Assembly: GCA_905250125.1 (NCBI GenBank)
Contig: CAJNOL010000121.1
Coordinates: forward strand, 124,001 to 188,000
Origin: Rotaria sordida
Lineage: Eukaryota; Rotifera; Eurotatoria; Philodinida; Philodinidae
DNA length: 64,000 nucleotides
Reading direction: 5' to 3'
The notes beneath the pieces are model-generated. The model was not told where the DNA came from. It ran no database searches and saw only the letters and a list, made by a program, of their open reading frames with translations. This document shows positions 10,422-23,723 of the stretch, piece by piece (the first letter of the stretch is position 1; each line of letters opens with the position of its first letter). Made by a program: the position numbers and the translations under genes.

Positions 10422-13057
10422 ATGGCGACGTCATCAATTATCATGTTAAGTAATGTATCAATGGAACGTCTTTATTTATCACAACCACCAGCATGGAATG
10501 ATTTACAACGTTTACCATTTTCATTAAATCAACAACAACAAGATATTCGTTCAAATCAACAAATTATTCGCACATGTTATGATAAACTTCTTCATCATAT
10601 GTATGATATTAATTCATCATCAACAACAACAATAAATCAATTAAATGAACAATTAGAATTAGCTGCTGAATATTGTCAATTAAAAACTTTACATGATGTT
10701 AATGCTATGTATCTTCATTCGGATCAATTTTATGTTTGTATTGAATTTGATTCTTTAACACATTTACCTCGAAATGTATTTATGTGTTTTACATATGAAC
10801 AACAAACAAATGAAGAACGTTTTACATGTACAAGAATGTTAAAAGCTTTAAATGAAAAACAATATAAATTATTTCGTGAACATTTAAATGGTTATGCAAG
10901 TTTATTTACATTAACAGCACCAAATATGAATAATGATAAAAGAATTGGTTATACAGCTTATAAAATACTTCAACAAGATTTAGAACGTTTATCAAAAACA
11001 GATGTTTATGGAAAATTATTAGAAGGTTTTGAACCAACTTGTGAAGGTTTACCTATGCGTATTAAATTTAATGATCAATGTAAGTTTTCATTAATAGAAG
11101 AAAAAATATAATGAAAATGAATTAGAAGTTTTAATCAATTAGATGAAATTTTTAATTGAGATAAAGGATTAGATCTATGTGATTTATTATTAATCATATG
11201 AAAAATATTTTTTAGAAGAATGGAAGTCTTTTGATTAGTTTGATTGAACAGTTCATATTATGTTAATCATCAATAACGAGAGAACGAAATATTCTTGTGT
11301 GAGAACCTTCCTAGACGCCTCTTTCTGGATTTGTTATATGGAATTTTCGCGAAAACTCTAAAAGGGTTCCAGCTCCTATGGAGTCTCGACAAAGCTATGA
11401 AATTTTTAATATGTCTACTTGCTAGAGATCCCTGTAGAGGATCTTAGGTTTTGAAACTTTCGCTACTTGAACATGTCACATGCAGTAGGTTGTGTGAAGA
11501 ATTTGAAAATACCGTATCTCCGAGCAATGAATTTTTCAAAAATAGACCCCTTTCGAAGTCTATTGAATAATACAAGCATATTTTGAAAAGTTCGAATCTC
11601 TTAGATATAAAGTCTTCAAATGACGATAGTTTCGAGAAAGAAAAATTTTAAAACCTAAGGTCCTACAGCGGTAAGATGCAACAGGATGCGATCCAAGGTG
11701 ATATGTGATCAAATGACAATTTACCGATGTATTGCATTAAATGACAAACAAGAAGAAAAGATGATAATCAATAAGAGAAGAGAGAGAGAGAGAACAAGAA
11801 TAATATGAATAGCTGAAGAAGTGATTGACTGAAGGTAGCAATCACGCAGAAGTGCAATAGTGAAATAAACGTGTGTATAATAGAGAATAAAATTATAACA
11901 ATGAAAATCAATTATTATAACTAATAAGGAAACGATTAGTAACAATCACAAACATGAATAAATGTACACACAACAAGAAGAAAGAGATAACGTAAGTAAC
12001 GACTAGTACCGTCACGAGGGGTCTCGCAAGTAGACAGATTAAAAATTTAACAGCTTCGCGAATTCTTAAGAGGAACTCAAATCCTTTTAGGGTTTTTACT
12101 CGAATACTATGTAATATTCATAGACAAAAAACAATCATTGAAATCAGAAGTAGACGTCTAGAAAGGTGAAAAAAGATTTTCCGCTTTATCTGAAGAAAAA
12201 AAAAGCGGAGTACAAAATAAAAGAGAAATTGACTTCATTCTTTTTTTTATTATCTTACATATTTAATTTGATATATTTAGTAAAAAATGATCCATTATTA
12301 CCAAACAATGTTCGTATAATAATTGTTCCAAGTACAACTCAACATTATTTACCAATAAAATCCAGTATATATATTGATGAAAAAAGCAATACAATACAAT
12401 TTGATACATCTCTAAAATCTAATCATCTTGCAACAGGTCATTTTGCACTTGAATTTGATGAAAATCAATCACCATTTATATTATTATTAACATATGCACA
12501 AGAAATAGGTCATTCAACAAATATAAATAATTTTTATACAAATACAAAAACATTTAATTATCTTTCAACAATATTACCGAAAACAAAATTACTTAATCAA
12601 TATCAATGGTATATATCACATGATCAATTATCAATTGGTATACGTCGAATACCATTTACAAATATAAAACAATTAATACATATATTAAATTTAATACGAC
12701 AACAAATTTATTTAACTAAATATTTAAATTATTATTTAAATTATAATTATGAACATGAACATATGGATGATGATAATAATAATAATAATAATAATGATAT
12801 ATATCTTGAATTATCATTTTTATCATCAACTATATTATCAATAACATGTGCACAATCATATCATTTATTAACATTTTTACTTCAAATGTCAAATATAAAT
12901 ACATCACCATTATTAATTAATCGACAACAACAAAAAGAAATTTATTTAACAAATGAAAAAAATTCACTATTAAATATAATTGAAAATATTCTTAAAGAAA
13001 ATTCTACAAAACCATATTTATCAATAACAAATAATGATAATAATAATACTAATAATA

Positions 13058-13088
<31 letters not shown>

Positions 13089-16000
13089 ACAAATTAATCA
13101 TACACAAGAACAATTAATAAATTCAATAAATTTAACAAAATTAAATCGTCGTTTATCATGTGGTCCACCAGCTAAATTAACATGGCGACGTGCAACAACA
13201 TTACGTCGTAATCAACCAGCGTGTTTAACATTAATATCAATGGATAATAATCAAGAAAAAATTGATGACGAGCAATTAATTGATGATGATATTCATACAA
13301 ATATAATTAATGAACATTTTGATCATGATGATAATGATGCATTTATAAATTCACCTGAACAAAATCAACAACAACAACAACAACATAATCATCAATTATT
13401 ATTACCAAAACCATCATTAAACGTTTATTCATCAACATTAAGTCGTTGTACATCAGTATCATCAACACAATCTATTTCAACACCACCTTTGTTTGGTTTA
13501 TCACCATCAACACCTTATCCTGGTGGACGAAATAATCCCACTGGAAATATTTTTTTTCCATTAGGTAAACAAATATCTGTACCAGATTATAGTCCAGTTA
13601 CTTCACCAATTACAATGGGTACATTTGATCCATCAGCTTTTTTACCAACAAATCCAGCACCATCATCAAATCTTATGCCACCAACAGATACAAATAATAA
13701 AATACAACAAAAAAAGAAACGAAGAAGATCAGAACATTCAGCTGATGATTTTATACATACATTAAATAATACATCTAATGGTAAGAATTATTTACAAATC
13801 AAATTTTTTATATCGAGGTTATTCATAGAATTAATGTGCAGAGTATTCAAAACGTCCGTGCGAATATCTTTTAAGCAGTAGGAAATTTTCTATTTTGAAT
13901 AATATGGCAGGATGCTCATTTGAACTTTTCGATAAACATCTTTGACTACAGATATTATAATTCAAGTAACGCCGTATTCCTATTAACAGGTTTGGATGAA
14001 AGATCTTCGGAAAACCGAGACTCTCAAAACTAGTTTTCTGGATTCTATCAAAAATATTTTGTAAACAAGTTCATCTGATCGAAAAAGTATTTTGATGTCT
14101 CCGAGCTATCTTCAACGATCTACACTCATTCTACGAAAGGTCTTGAAGTGTAAAACACAGTAAATTCATATCAATTTTCATAAAAACAGCAGAAAAAAGC
14201 TCGTTAGGTCTATCGCACAATGATTGCCATTCGCTGAAGATAGGTCATGGAGAGCTTGGAGACATCAAAATGTTTCTCTATCAGATGAATTGGTTTATAA
14301 AACGCTTTTGATAGAATCTAGAAAACTAGTTTTATAGATCTTGGTTTTCCAGAAATCTTTCATCCAAATCTGTTAATGAAAATTTGCCAAGTACCTCTTC
14401 TATTAGAAAATTGTTTCAACTAATCAAATCTTTTCTTCGACTTGTTCTAGTTGCTACGATTGATGAAAATAAGTGAAAAATATTTCGTTTCGAAACTTTT
14501 TTGCTTCCAACTTATATTCACGAAATGAAAATCTCAAGTCGATTTTGACACAAAAAAACTTAAGACGTAAACAGGATGAAAGATATTTTTTCAGTATTGA
14601 GTGGCCAATGAAGACATGAACAAGTATAATTTTGTCCAACAACTTCACGAAGGAGATTCACAAAATCGAGTTGAAGTTACACGACTTTGATATCAATGTT
14701 AGAAAAGACGAAATCGCTCTTATTTAAATGGTTTACTCATAGATATGAAATGCAAATCGATAACGAAAATGAATTAGTTCAAAAATAAACTTTTCCTAAT
14801 TGTTTTAAACTAAATTCTATCAAAAAAAAAACATGAAAATTGTTTGTATTGATTGACAAATATTCACATGTTTTTTTTTTCATGGCTTACTTTTTGAGAC
14901 ATCCTATAGAAATTAACGAATGCGTTTAATTACCTTATGAATTTAGAAATTTTTATTTTTCGTCAAATTAAAAAATATCACAAAGATTAGATTCATTTTT
15001 ACAAAATTTTCAATTGTCTGTTTAATATTTAATGAGAAAAAAGAAATCGTTGAATAAACAGCAATGAAAATCGCAAATTTCTCAAATTCATTTGACTCAT
15101 ACAAAAATTAAATTATATCAAAAGAATTGTTCGATTATGAAATTTATTAAATCTTAAACATCATATTTTTTTTTATTTCTCAATTTAGATAATCGGTCAC
15201 TAATGCATGCAACAAAATTACCATCATCTGGTGGTAGTGATTCATCGAATATAAAACGAGGTAAAAAACCAACGGATAAAAATCTTCAACAATCACAACA
15301 ACAACAGCAACAACCACAAATTGTTCGACAAAAATCAACATTTAAAGTATCGGATTCACCAACAGCTAATTTACTACCTCAACAATCATTAACATCATCA
15401 GAGGATACATCAAATGAATTAAAACCATTAAAAGTTGTTATTAAACGGTTTGGTGATAGTGGAAATAATTCAAACGATGAAGTTCAACAACAACAAACAG
15501 TAAAACAACGAAAAAAGCAACAGCAACAACAACAACAACATATGACAAATCCAAGTGGATCTTTACCAACAACAATGAGAAAATTAGCAAACAATAATTC
15601 AACAGTTGGATCATCACCATCTATTTTAGTTAAAAGTGATAGTCTTGATATGTCACAATTAACTGTCGATCCAAATACAATAATGACAATTAATGATGGA
15701 ACACAGCAAACACCACGGTAGCAAATTTCTTTCTTTCTTTTTTTTTGTTTTAAACATATCTTATTTCATATATATTAGTGAACGGCCACGTCCATCATCA
15801 TCTCAATCAACAACATCAACATCTCTTTCATCATCAGTATCATCTCAATCACGATCAGCTCCACCACAACCACCAATTGTTTTAAAAATTCAACGAAGTA
15901 AAGTTTATCCTGGACAAGATCAATCTTCTTCGTCATCAACAACAGCAACAACAGCACCAGCAGCAGCATCAGCACCAACATCAAATAATATAACATCATC

Positions 16001-17786
16001 ACTTAAAGAAGCACTTAAACATCGTACTCGTTCAATACCATCAGGAACAAATACTAATAAACAAAATGTTACATCTCCACCACTTCTTGCTGCTAAACTT
16101 ACAAGTCCATCAACAGGAACAACAAATAATCCATTAGCACCACCAACTTCTGTAAATTCATTATTTCGTATTCCAAGAAAATCATCATCACAAGAAGTAA
16201 CAACAAAACCAAAAACTGAACCTACTACTACTACTACAAGTACAAGTATGTTATATGGTTTGGTTCAATAAAAACAAAATGATTTCTTAAATCGTGTCCT
16301 TCTAGGTTCAAGTCCTGTTTTAGGAAAAGCTCCACTATTACCAACACCAGGTAATAATAATAATAATAATAATATTGCTACGATGCAAAAGTAACCGCTG
16401 AAGTCTTAAAAACCATAGAAAAAAATTCTTTTTGAGATTAACTTTGAGTGAGAAACAAAAAGTTTGATATTAAACATCGTCAAAACAGTTCTTGCAACAT
16501 ACGTTTTTTCCTAATATTTTTTTGTCTAAACTCGGAAAATTTCTCAGTAATTCTTTAACCATAAATAATGTTTGTTTTACGTCTCAGTTTCCATACAAAG
16601 CACTAATTTGTATGGAAAAGATAAGGCATTAAGAAAAATTCATTATTCAAAGCTTAAACATGATAATAAAGGTTAAAACTAGATAATTCGATCTTATAGA
16701 GAATTGCATGCTGTACGATTGCTTAAATCGGATGACCTATTTTTTTGAAATTGATAATAAAAATTGGCTATTATAGAGAAACAAATTAGTTTGATGCAAG
16801 TATAGAACCTGTTGGATTGATCCCGTGCCCATACTCGGACATGACTGAGTTCGAGTCTGGGTTCGTTAGTTTTGGATTTGACTAGCTCTATGCTAGAGAG
16901 ACGTATGAAGAGGATAGCGGTTGCAAAAGGCTATATTGACGATGTTTGGTATTGAATTTCCTCAATAATCCAAAAAAAGAACTTTAGTTCGTATATTTTT
17001 TGAAGTTTAGCCATTGCCCTTTTAATTAGAAAAAGAATGTACTCTCTATAATGTGTATGAGCCGACAACCATAGGTCAAGATTTCGGCAATTACTTTTGC
17101 ATTACAGATTAATATAATTTATTAAGGTCAATGTTATCTATAGGTATTCGACCATCCCCACCACCATCACAGATCGGTAGTTGGCAATCACCACCAACTC
17201 AACAACCATCACGTTTTCATCAAAATCGACCTCGGTCATCATGGTCTCAACAACAACCAGCACGTGGACGTATGCCTATAACACCACCAAATGTAACTGC
17301 ACTTAATAGTGGTCATACATCATTGCCAAATTTTTCTCAACAACCACGATCAATTCTTAAAAAACCTTCATCAAATGATAATTCAACATCAGATTTACTT
17401 TATATGTCATCATCTGATTTACCAGGTTTAAATGAACAACGATCGGGTACAAATTTTGTAACACCTCTACCACCACCATCTCGTACATCGACATCACCTG
17501 GCTTGTATGATGATAATGATGATGATTCATCACCACAGGTATTTAGATTTTATAAAACAAAAAAACAAAAAAAAGAATATTTTTTATTTGTTGTCAGGCA
17601 CAATTAGTTATTGATACAAGCAGTACTCCAACAAATAATGTTCTTTTACCATATACAATCGTACCTGGTTCAAGTTCTTCATCAACAATGGATAATTTTG
17701 ATCAAACACATGAAAATACTTTATTGATTAATTCATCTCAACAACAACATCATCTTGGTGATGATTCATTATCAAATTTAGACTAA
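10422..17786 (+). CDS. MED1: Mediator complex subunit 1
   Basis: Seven exons (10422-11079, 12281-13780, 15189-15717, 15779-16245, 16306-16350, 17144-17538, 17598-17786) encode about 1260 residues with frame kept throughout. The first 600 residues follow the MED1 domain: a helical block ending in a stretch with DQFYVCIEFDSLTHLPRNV and LNEKQYKLFREHLNG (family: SDMFYVEVQLD..., FDEFSKHLKG), then LPKTKLLNQY and IPFTNIKQLIHILNLIRQQ (family: VPLILNLIRHQV). The remainder is a low-complexity Ser/Pro/Gln/Asn-rich tail, as in animal MED1, with a basic patch KKKRRRS near the exon 2 end. MED1 is a nuclear Mediator subunit linking DNA-bound activators to RNA polymerase II. Four-to-eleven-residue Asn and Gln runs reflect AT-rich trinucleotide slippage. 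Three large introns carry foldback elements. A UTR polyadenylation-type AATAAA lies at about 17886. Confidence 0.92.
11306..12167. mobile_element. Inverted-repeat element filling MED1 intron 1
   Basis: The outer termini pair with few mismatches (left from 11306, CCTTCCTAGACGCCT; right ending 12167, whose complement reads CCTTTCTAGACGTCT). Further matching blocks follow inward, for example AAATTTTTAATATGTCTACTTGC near 11400 and its complement near 12020-12045. It occupies most of the 1.2 kb intron and has no recognisable transposase. Confidence 0.75.
13983..14377. mobile_element. ~395-base foldback in MED1 intron 2
   Basis: The left arm (13983 to about 14130) is closely matched by the reverse complement of the right arm (about 14235-14377). 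Shared blocks include TTTGGATGAAAGAT, AAAACTAGTTTTCT and TTTTGATGTCTCC. The short interior has no coding sequence. Confidence 0.85.
16383..17102. mobile_element. Inverted-repeat element in MED1 intron 5
   Basis: The tips read ATGCAAAAGTAACCGCTGAA on the left and its near complement on the right (ending 17102). A second matching block, AACATCGTCAA...TTGCAAC, occurs at about 16477-16500 and, inverted, at about 16918-16945. It has no open frame of note. Confidence 0.7.
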
Positions 17787-20575
17787 TGTTCTTCAATCTT
17801 CTTTTCCATTCTTCTTTTAATATAGTATTCATTTTGACATTTATCTCAAATCTATCTATGTATGTGTATATATATATAGTGATAAAATAAATCGTTTATT
17901 CATTAATATCAATAGATTTTTATAAAATAATACATCTAGTAAAACCAAAACAAAAAAAAACAAAGTTTCTCTCTCTCGCACCTTTTTTTTTGTTTCAAAA
18001 CTCATTCTTTTCTTTTTTTTTCTTCTCTCTTACGAGAAAAACCTCTCCAAGTGATCAATCACTTTTTCATAGAAACATATATGACTGTATGTAGTTCACT
18101 ACGCTGGTTCCGAATATAAGGATATTAACAATCCTTAGGTCTTTCTAGGTTCTGTGTTATTACTCTGAACTTTCTTCTGATAAGGATGTTTTTCATCAAA
18201 TTCAATCTTTTAATCAGTCTATCATAAAATCATAGGAATACTTTTTATAGACACTTCAACCTTTAGTTTCAAGTGCTTAGATGGACTGTAAGACAGAAAA
18301 AGACTAAATATGCAAAATTAGCCTTTTGGGATTCATTTTTTTCACATAATGAATGCATGAAAAAATAATTGTATCTTATGTATTACATTATATAATTTCA
18401 CTGAATTTACTGCTTGTTTTGGTAATATGTCCTCAAAATGCCAATGTTTTATATTCTGAGAAATTAGCATACGTGTTTTCTACTTCTTCTATTGTTATAT
18501 ACTTTGCTGAATATAGTACAACTATGATTAATTTGTGCGTATATATGATGATGAAACGAAAAGAAATGACAGATAACTGTTTTTAGTCAATATATGAATT
18601 ATTTTACTGCTTTATAGCTTATTATTTGAAACTTAAAGTTGCACTGCCTATAAAAAAAGTATTCCTATGGTTATATGATAGACTGATTAAAAGATTGAAT
18701 TTGATGAGAAACATCCTTATCAGAAGGGGATTAAGAGTAATGACACAGAATCTGGAAAGGCTTGAGAGCCGCTAAGATCCTAATATTCGAAATCAGCGGA
18801 GTGAAATGCATACAGTCATTTATGTTTCTGCGAAAAAGCAATTGATTACTTGAGGAACTTTCCTCGTTAGTCTCATGAGAAAATTTATTGTAACTGTTAT
18901 TCTAATTGAAGTTCTTCATTGAATAAAATATGATTGTGGCATATAAAAATATGCCTTGATCATAAAAAAAACCAAGGTCACGATTCCGGATATAAATATG
19001 ACTTTGTAAAAAGTCGAGTTTGATGTAGGTGATTAGTTTTTCTGATTTTTTTCTCTGTTTCGTGTTTGACATTATTGACATTAATCATATTGTGCATGAT
19101 AAAGGCTCTTAATTCTGTGTGAGCAATCACTCGTTATTTGAGAGAATGCACACACACAATATATTTACTGATCAAATTCGGACGTTGTGACATAAAAGAA
19201 AGCGAGCACGAGAAAATCACTATAATAAATCAAGATCAATATAAATTCACTCACTGTCCTCGACAGTCAATAAAAAATGTTGATTAGATAAATACTTAAA
19301 CTATACGATTAAATTTAATGGAACAAAAAACGTTTTCTATTGATCTATTTTTAATAGAATTGATCATGTAATAAATATTTTCTTTTATGTATTATTATTT
19401 CATTTGACATGAACAAAATGTTCAGTTCATATATAAATTTTTTAGTTCCATAATACTCAAACAAAGATAAAGACAAAAAAAACATCGTTATTTCTATAAA
19501 TATAAATGATCTTGATCGAACGAATGAAAGCATTAGTTTCGTCATGCTTTTGACATCTATTGCAAGTTTGGTCTTTATCTATGTATTATGTCATTTATCA
19601 TTTACTGGCAAATTTCTCGCTTGTTTTATAAAGCTTAAAGAAATAAGGATGATATTAGTGGCGGAATTAATAAGGGGCAAAGCGACGATCGCTACCTCAA
19701 GCGAGTTTTCTTATTTTTATTCTTGAAACTAAACAACAACAAAAGATTAGTCTAGTTAGAATGAATTCCAAGGACCTTTGTTTTTGATCATGATAGTCGC
19801 ATGCTCCAAGAAACGGTTATATCCTCGCTGATTTCTTGGAACCGTCACTGAATGACACATATATATACATAGAAATACTACTTATTTATTTGCGTTGAAT
19901 AGAAAAACACCATTTTCATTGTGTTTGTTTTCCCTTCAATATCTTTTCGGCTAAACTGTTCTCTAAGATGAGACGACTAGAATTGTTATTGTTTAGTAAT
20001 TGATATACTGATATGTATAGACAGCTGGTAATCACATAAAAGCTGATTTGTTTTCAAAAAAATGTAACACGACGCAAATTATGCGTGTGACAATGAGATA
20101 TTTGATCTTTCAACAACATTTGCTATCATCCTTTGCAGTTAGAAGCCAATTCATAACAGTTGCAATGGCGTATCACGGACAGAGAGAAAAAAAACCGGGG
20201 CAATGATTCTTTTTCTTCTTATTCTTCATTCTATGAATTCGCGCATGTGCTTGTACCTCCACTCAACTATTTTTACTACCATAGTATCACTAGTTTGAGA
20301 AAATGCATGTAAGCAGGAGAAAAAAAACCTAAAGAATGAGAAAGGAAAGAAAAAAGTTATTCAGAAGTAATACTTCCTTTTATAGAATTAATATTACATA
20401 TCTTGATGAATGTAAAATTTTTTTTCCCCATTTAATATGATGTGAGTAAATGAAAAATGTGTCTCAGTATGCATTCTATTATCTCTTTTATAATAGATAA
20501 CATTTATCTAAAATAAGATAATATATATATATATATATATATGCGAATTTGATTAATTATTAAAAAAAACCCAAA
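17787..20575. other. Intergenic, MED1 to uniporter
   Basis: It holds the MED1 3' UTR, an 836-base foldback (listed separately), and AT-rich sequence ending in an (AT)n microsatellite at about 20519-20542, 35 bases upstream of the uniporter start. Short open frames here look random. Confidence 0.5.
18032..18867. mobile_element. 836-base foldback with ~210-base arms
   Basis: The left arm 18032 to about 18255 and right arm about 18650-18867 are long imperfect reverse complements with tips ACGAG/CTCGT. Well-matched blocks include ATAGACTGATTAAAAGATTG near 18680 and its complement near 18210. The interior (18256-18649) has one 77-codon open frame without resemblance to a transposase. Confidence 0.85.
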
Positions 20576-21973
20576 ATGCATTTTTGTTCATTTCTTCGTT
20601 CGATTATAAGTTTAAGAAGAATCGCTTCCAAGACAACATATCGCACGTATTCAGTTATAACTAAACCATCAATTACTTCAGGTAAATAATAAATTCCAAA
20701 TAGATTCTTTTATAGGATGTGCGTGTGATATGAAAATAAAATTATCATTCATTGTAGAATCATCATTAGTTTATAGTGATAGTATTCTAATATTATCATT
20801 AATATTACCATCACGTCACGAAACATGCCGTTTTCATCTTAATTTACAAACAGCAACAGTTGGTCAACTTATAGATGAAATTAAATCTGAAGATGCTGGT
20901 ATTGAACATGTTTATATCCATGATGAAAACGGTCATTTATTAGCTAAATCATATTCAATAAATTCTCTAATGAATTTTCCATTTACAATACAATTAAATA
21001 AACAACGTACATTTCTTTTTGATCCAATTAAAAACCTACAAATTAAAGAAAATATTATTAGACAAAATAAAACTGATAGTTCATCAACTGAAGCTACAGT
21101 TGCTGCACTTTATCATGCATTAAACGTTATGAAAATTTATCATAATAAATCTCTTGAACTAAAAAATGAAGCAAATGAATTAACAATACAACTTGAACCA
21201 CTTGAAAAAGTATGAAAATCTTGTTGTTTATTTTTTGTTAGAAAACTAATTAACCAAAAGAAATATCATTATTGTTCTTCCATATAATGAGAATTCATAT
21301 TTAGGCAATAAGACAAAAATAGAAATAATTATATATGCAATACGCTATCTAATCTAGGAGATATTTTTATAATTTTATGCCGAATTTATTATTTGATTGA
21401 AATAGGGGAGTAAAATTATAAGTTTTATTCAAATGAGATTCTTTGGATTATTATGAAAATAATAAGATAATAAAGAAATATTATTCCATTTATTTGTTTC
21501 TCTGATGTTAATAGGTTAAAAACAAATTAGCTAATATATGTCAACGTTATATATCTCGTTGTGTATGGTATGGTTTAGCTGGAATGTCATTTCAACTTGG
21601 TATTTTAGCTGAACTTACATGGGATGTTTATTCATGGGATATTGTTGAACCTATTTCATATTTTATTGCTTTTGGTACGGCCATGTCATTTTATGCATTT
21701 TATTTAATGACTCGTTCTGATTTTGAATTTATGACAATGACTGATCGTTTATTTCTACGTAAATTTTATCATGAAGCTCATCGTCATTCATTTGATATTT
21801 CTCTTTATAATCGATTAAAAAATCGTCTTTTTATTGTACATACTGATTTAGCACGTTTACGTGCTCCATTATCTTTATCATTACCTGTTCCACCAAATCC
21901 TATAAAATGTAAAATTAGTGGTGAAGAATTGAATTCATTAAATGTCTATCGTACACAACGAAATACTGAATAA
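20576..21973 (+). CDS. MCU: Mitochondrial calcium uniporter pore subunit (MCU/MCUb-like)
   Basis: Three exons (20576-20681, 20716-21209, 21515-21973) encode 352 residues, the usual length. The first exon is a basic, Ser/Arg-rich presequence (MHFCSFLRSIISLRRIASK), typical of mitochondrial import. Next comes the matrix N-terminal domain (LPSRHETCRFHL), a coiled coil ending QLEPLEK, and two membrane helices joined by the pore loop. The pore motif reads LTWDVYSWDIVEP, against LTWWEYSWDIMEP in human MCU. The selectivity Asp and Glu (D, E of DIME) are kept, but Met is Val, and positions equivalent to human R252, W256 and E257 are Glu, Asp and Val. E257V is also a hallmark of the dominant-negative paralogue MCUb. 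Identity as an MCU-family protein is certain; whether it conducts is open. It is convergent with DHCR7, 260 bases apart. Confidence 0.95.
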
Positions 21974-22233
21974 TGAAAATAATCTTACACTGTGATAGAA
22001 TCAATATAAAATAAACAAAAAAGAAAAAGCTAATCTATTGATATATATATAAATAATATGAGTGGTCTTTTTATTTGTTGCAATATTAATTAATACGATT
22101 GCAATCATATTTTATTATTCGTTCATGCAATCATATGACGCATTTTTTTTTAATTTTTTGTTTACAAGTGTTACAAAGAAATAAAATGAAAAAGAAAAGA
22201 GAAGTTCATTCTGTATTTTATCTTTTTTCTTAA

Positions 22234-23723
22234 TTAATAAATTCGAGGCCATACTTTCCATGGAACTAAATGACAATATTTTACCCATGTCTGACCATAT
22301 TTTAATGTACATTTTTGATCATCACGATGTGCACGATGCATTAATAAAACAAATAAGATAATAAAATAAAAATATGGTAAAATATATTTAAAACCACATG
22401 GACATGTCCAAAGAAAAGCTAATGCTAATTCAGGTATATAATGAAAATGTCTTGATAAAGACCAATAACCAGATGCAAGTAAAATACTTTCACATTCTTT
22501 ACCATTTAATAAACGATATTTTGCACGAATTATTTCAGCTGGTTTACCCCATATTAAACATTCTCCATGTTTTGAACGAACATCTATTTTTTGTCTATCA
22601 CAATCATAATTAACGTATATTGAAAGAATACCTAATAGAAGTGTAATTGATGTTAATGTAAATCCAAGTTGATTTGGATGTTTAACAAGAAAATAAGATG
22701 GAAGTGTATAAATACCAGACACCCATACAAGACAACCCCAACATAAATAAAATCCACCACGATCAACAATTATATCAATAGTTTTCATATAACCTATATA
22801 TAAATATAAAATTATATGGTTCTTTTTTTTTTCAAATTTAAAAAAAAACAATCAAATTTACCTGATTCCCACCAAAAAAATTTTGTTAAATACACAAGTG
22901 TTAAAATACATGTAACTAAAGCACTATCTGTATAACCATAAAGTTCAAAAGTTTTCATACAAAAAATAACAGATAAAAGTGCCCATGTTAACATTCCATA
23001 TCGACAATTTGTAATAAGTTTAATGTCAATATTAAATATTCTTGGATAAAGTTCTACTCCACGATAAAAATCTGTTAACCAATTTGATGATGATCGATGA
23101 TCATCTGTTGATGGCATATATTTACCTTTAATCATAACAAGAAAACATAATAAAAATGCAAATGTATTAACAGTTGATAAAAATTCTTTCCAATGATCAT
23201 ATATATATGTTGGAGAAAGATTATTTAATTTTAATATAACTGTTAGTAAAGCAAATATAACTAACGAAACAATATAATAACTGAAACCATTATTTCGATA
23301 GATTGGTACATGTCCTGTATCTGTTATTGGTCCACTATATTCATCACCAGGTAATAACATAGTCATAATAATAGCATAAGTAAAAACACTTAAAATAATT
23401 ATAGCTGATGGCCAATGCCATTGAAAATAAAAGAAATCTTCTAAAACATCTTTTAATGTCATTGTTTGATCAAATAAAAGACGTTGAAGAAATTCAATTA
23501 TTGATCCATTGCAATGATCACATATAAAAACAATTGATCGAACAAAAAATGGACATGCCAAACATAATATTAATGGTAATATCGATTCAGATAAAACTTT
23601 ATTATGACCTTGCCGCGTATGAATTGATAATTGATGTGTTCTATCATTCTCTAATAATGATTCACTATCATTTTTTTTTGATAGAGATTTTTTTCGAAGT
23701 TTTTCATCATTGTAATCCGTCAT
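22234..23723 (-). CDS. DHCR7: 7-dehydrocholesterol reductase
   Basis: Two exons (23723-22862, 22793-22234) give 473 residues, matching the family's ~475. It is a multi-pass ER membrane protein of the sterol-reductase (ERG4/ERG24) family. The hydrophilic N-terminus is followed by several hydrophobic helices. The C-terminal NADPH-binding half shows GFYLCWGCLVWVSGIYTL, CLIWGKPAEII, LLASGYWSLSRHFHYIPEL and LPYFYFIILFVLLMHRAHRD, with RHFHY favouring DHCR7 over C14-reductases or lamin B receptor (which have RHPNY). It would reduce the C7-C8 double bond of 7-dehydrocholesterol using NADPH, the last step of the Kandutsch-Russell route. In animals unable to make sterols de novo it may act on dietary sterols. 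An AG preceded by a pyrimidine-rich stretch lies about 12 bases before the start codon. Confidence 0.93.

Noticed and set aside
12166..12280. Upstream extension of the MED1 exon 2 open frame
   Set aside because: It begins at a GTG inside the right terminus of an inserted element; the acceptor at 12280 joins exon 1 in frame and explains the coding start of the exon.
12865..12890. LTFLL motif in MED1 resembling a nuclear-receptor LXXLL box
   Set aside because: It falls inside the folded MED1 domain rather than in the region where the functional boxes of vertebrate MED1 lie, and a Leu-rich helix easily gives this match by chance.
16800..16880. GTTCGAGTC-type sequence suggesting a tRNA or tRNA-derived SINE
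   Set aside because: No cloverleaf with acceptor and anticodon stems could be drawn, and the segment lies within an inverted-repeat element.
18353..18586. 77-codon open frame inside the 836-base foldback
   Set aside because: No transposase motif and composition like non-coding DNA; a non-autonomous interior is more likely.
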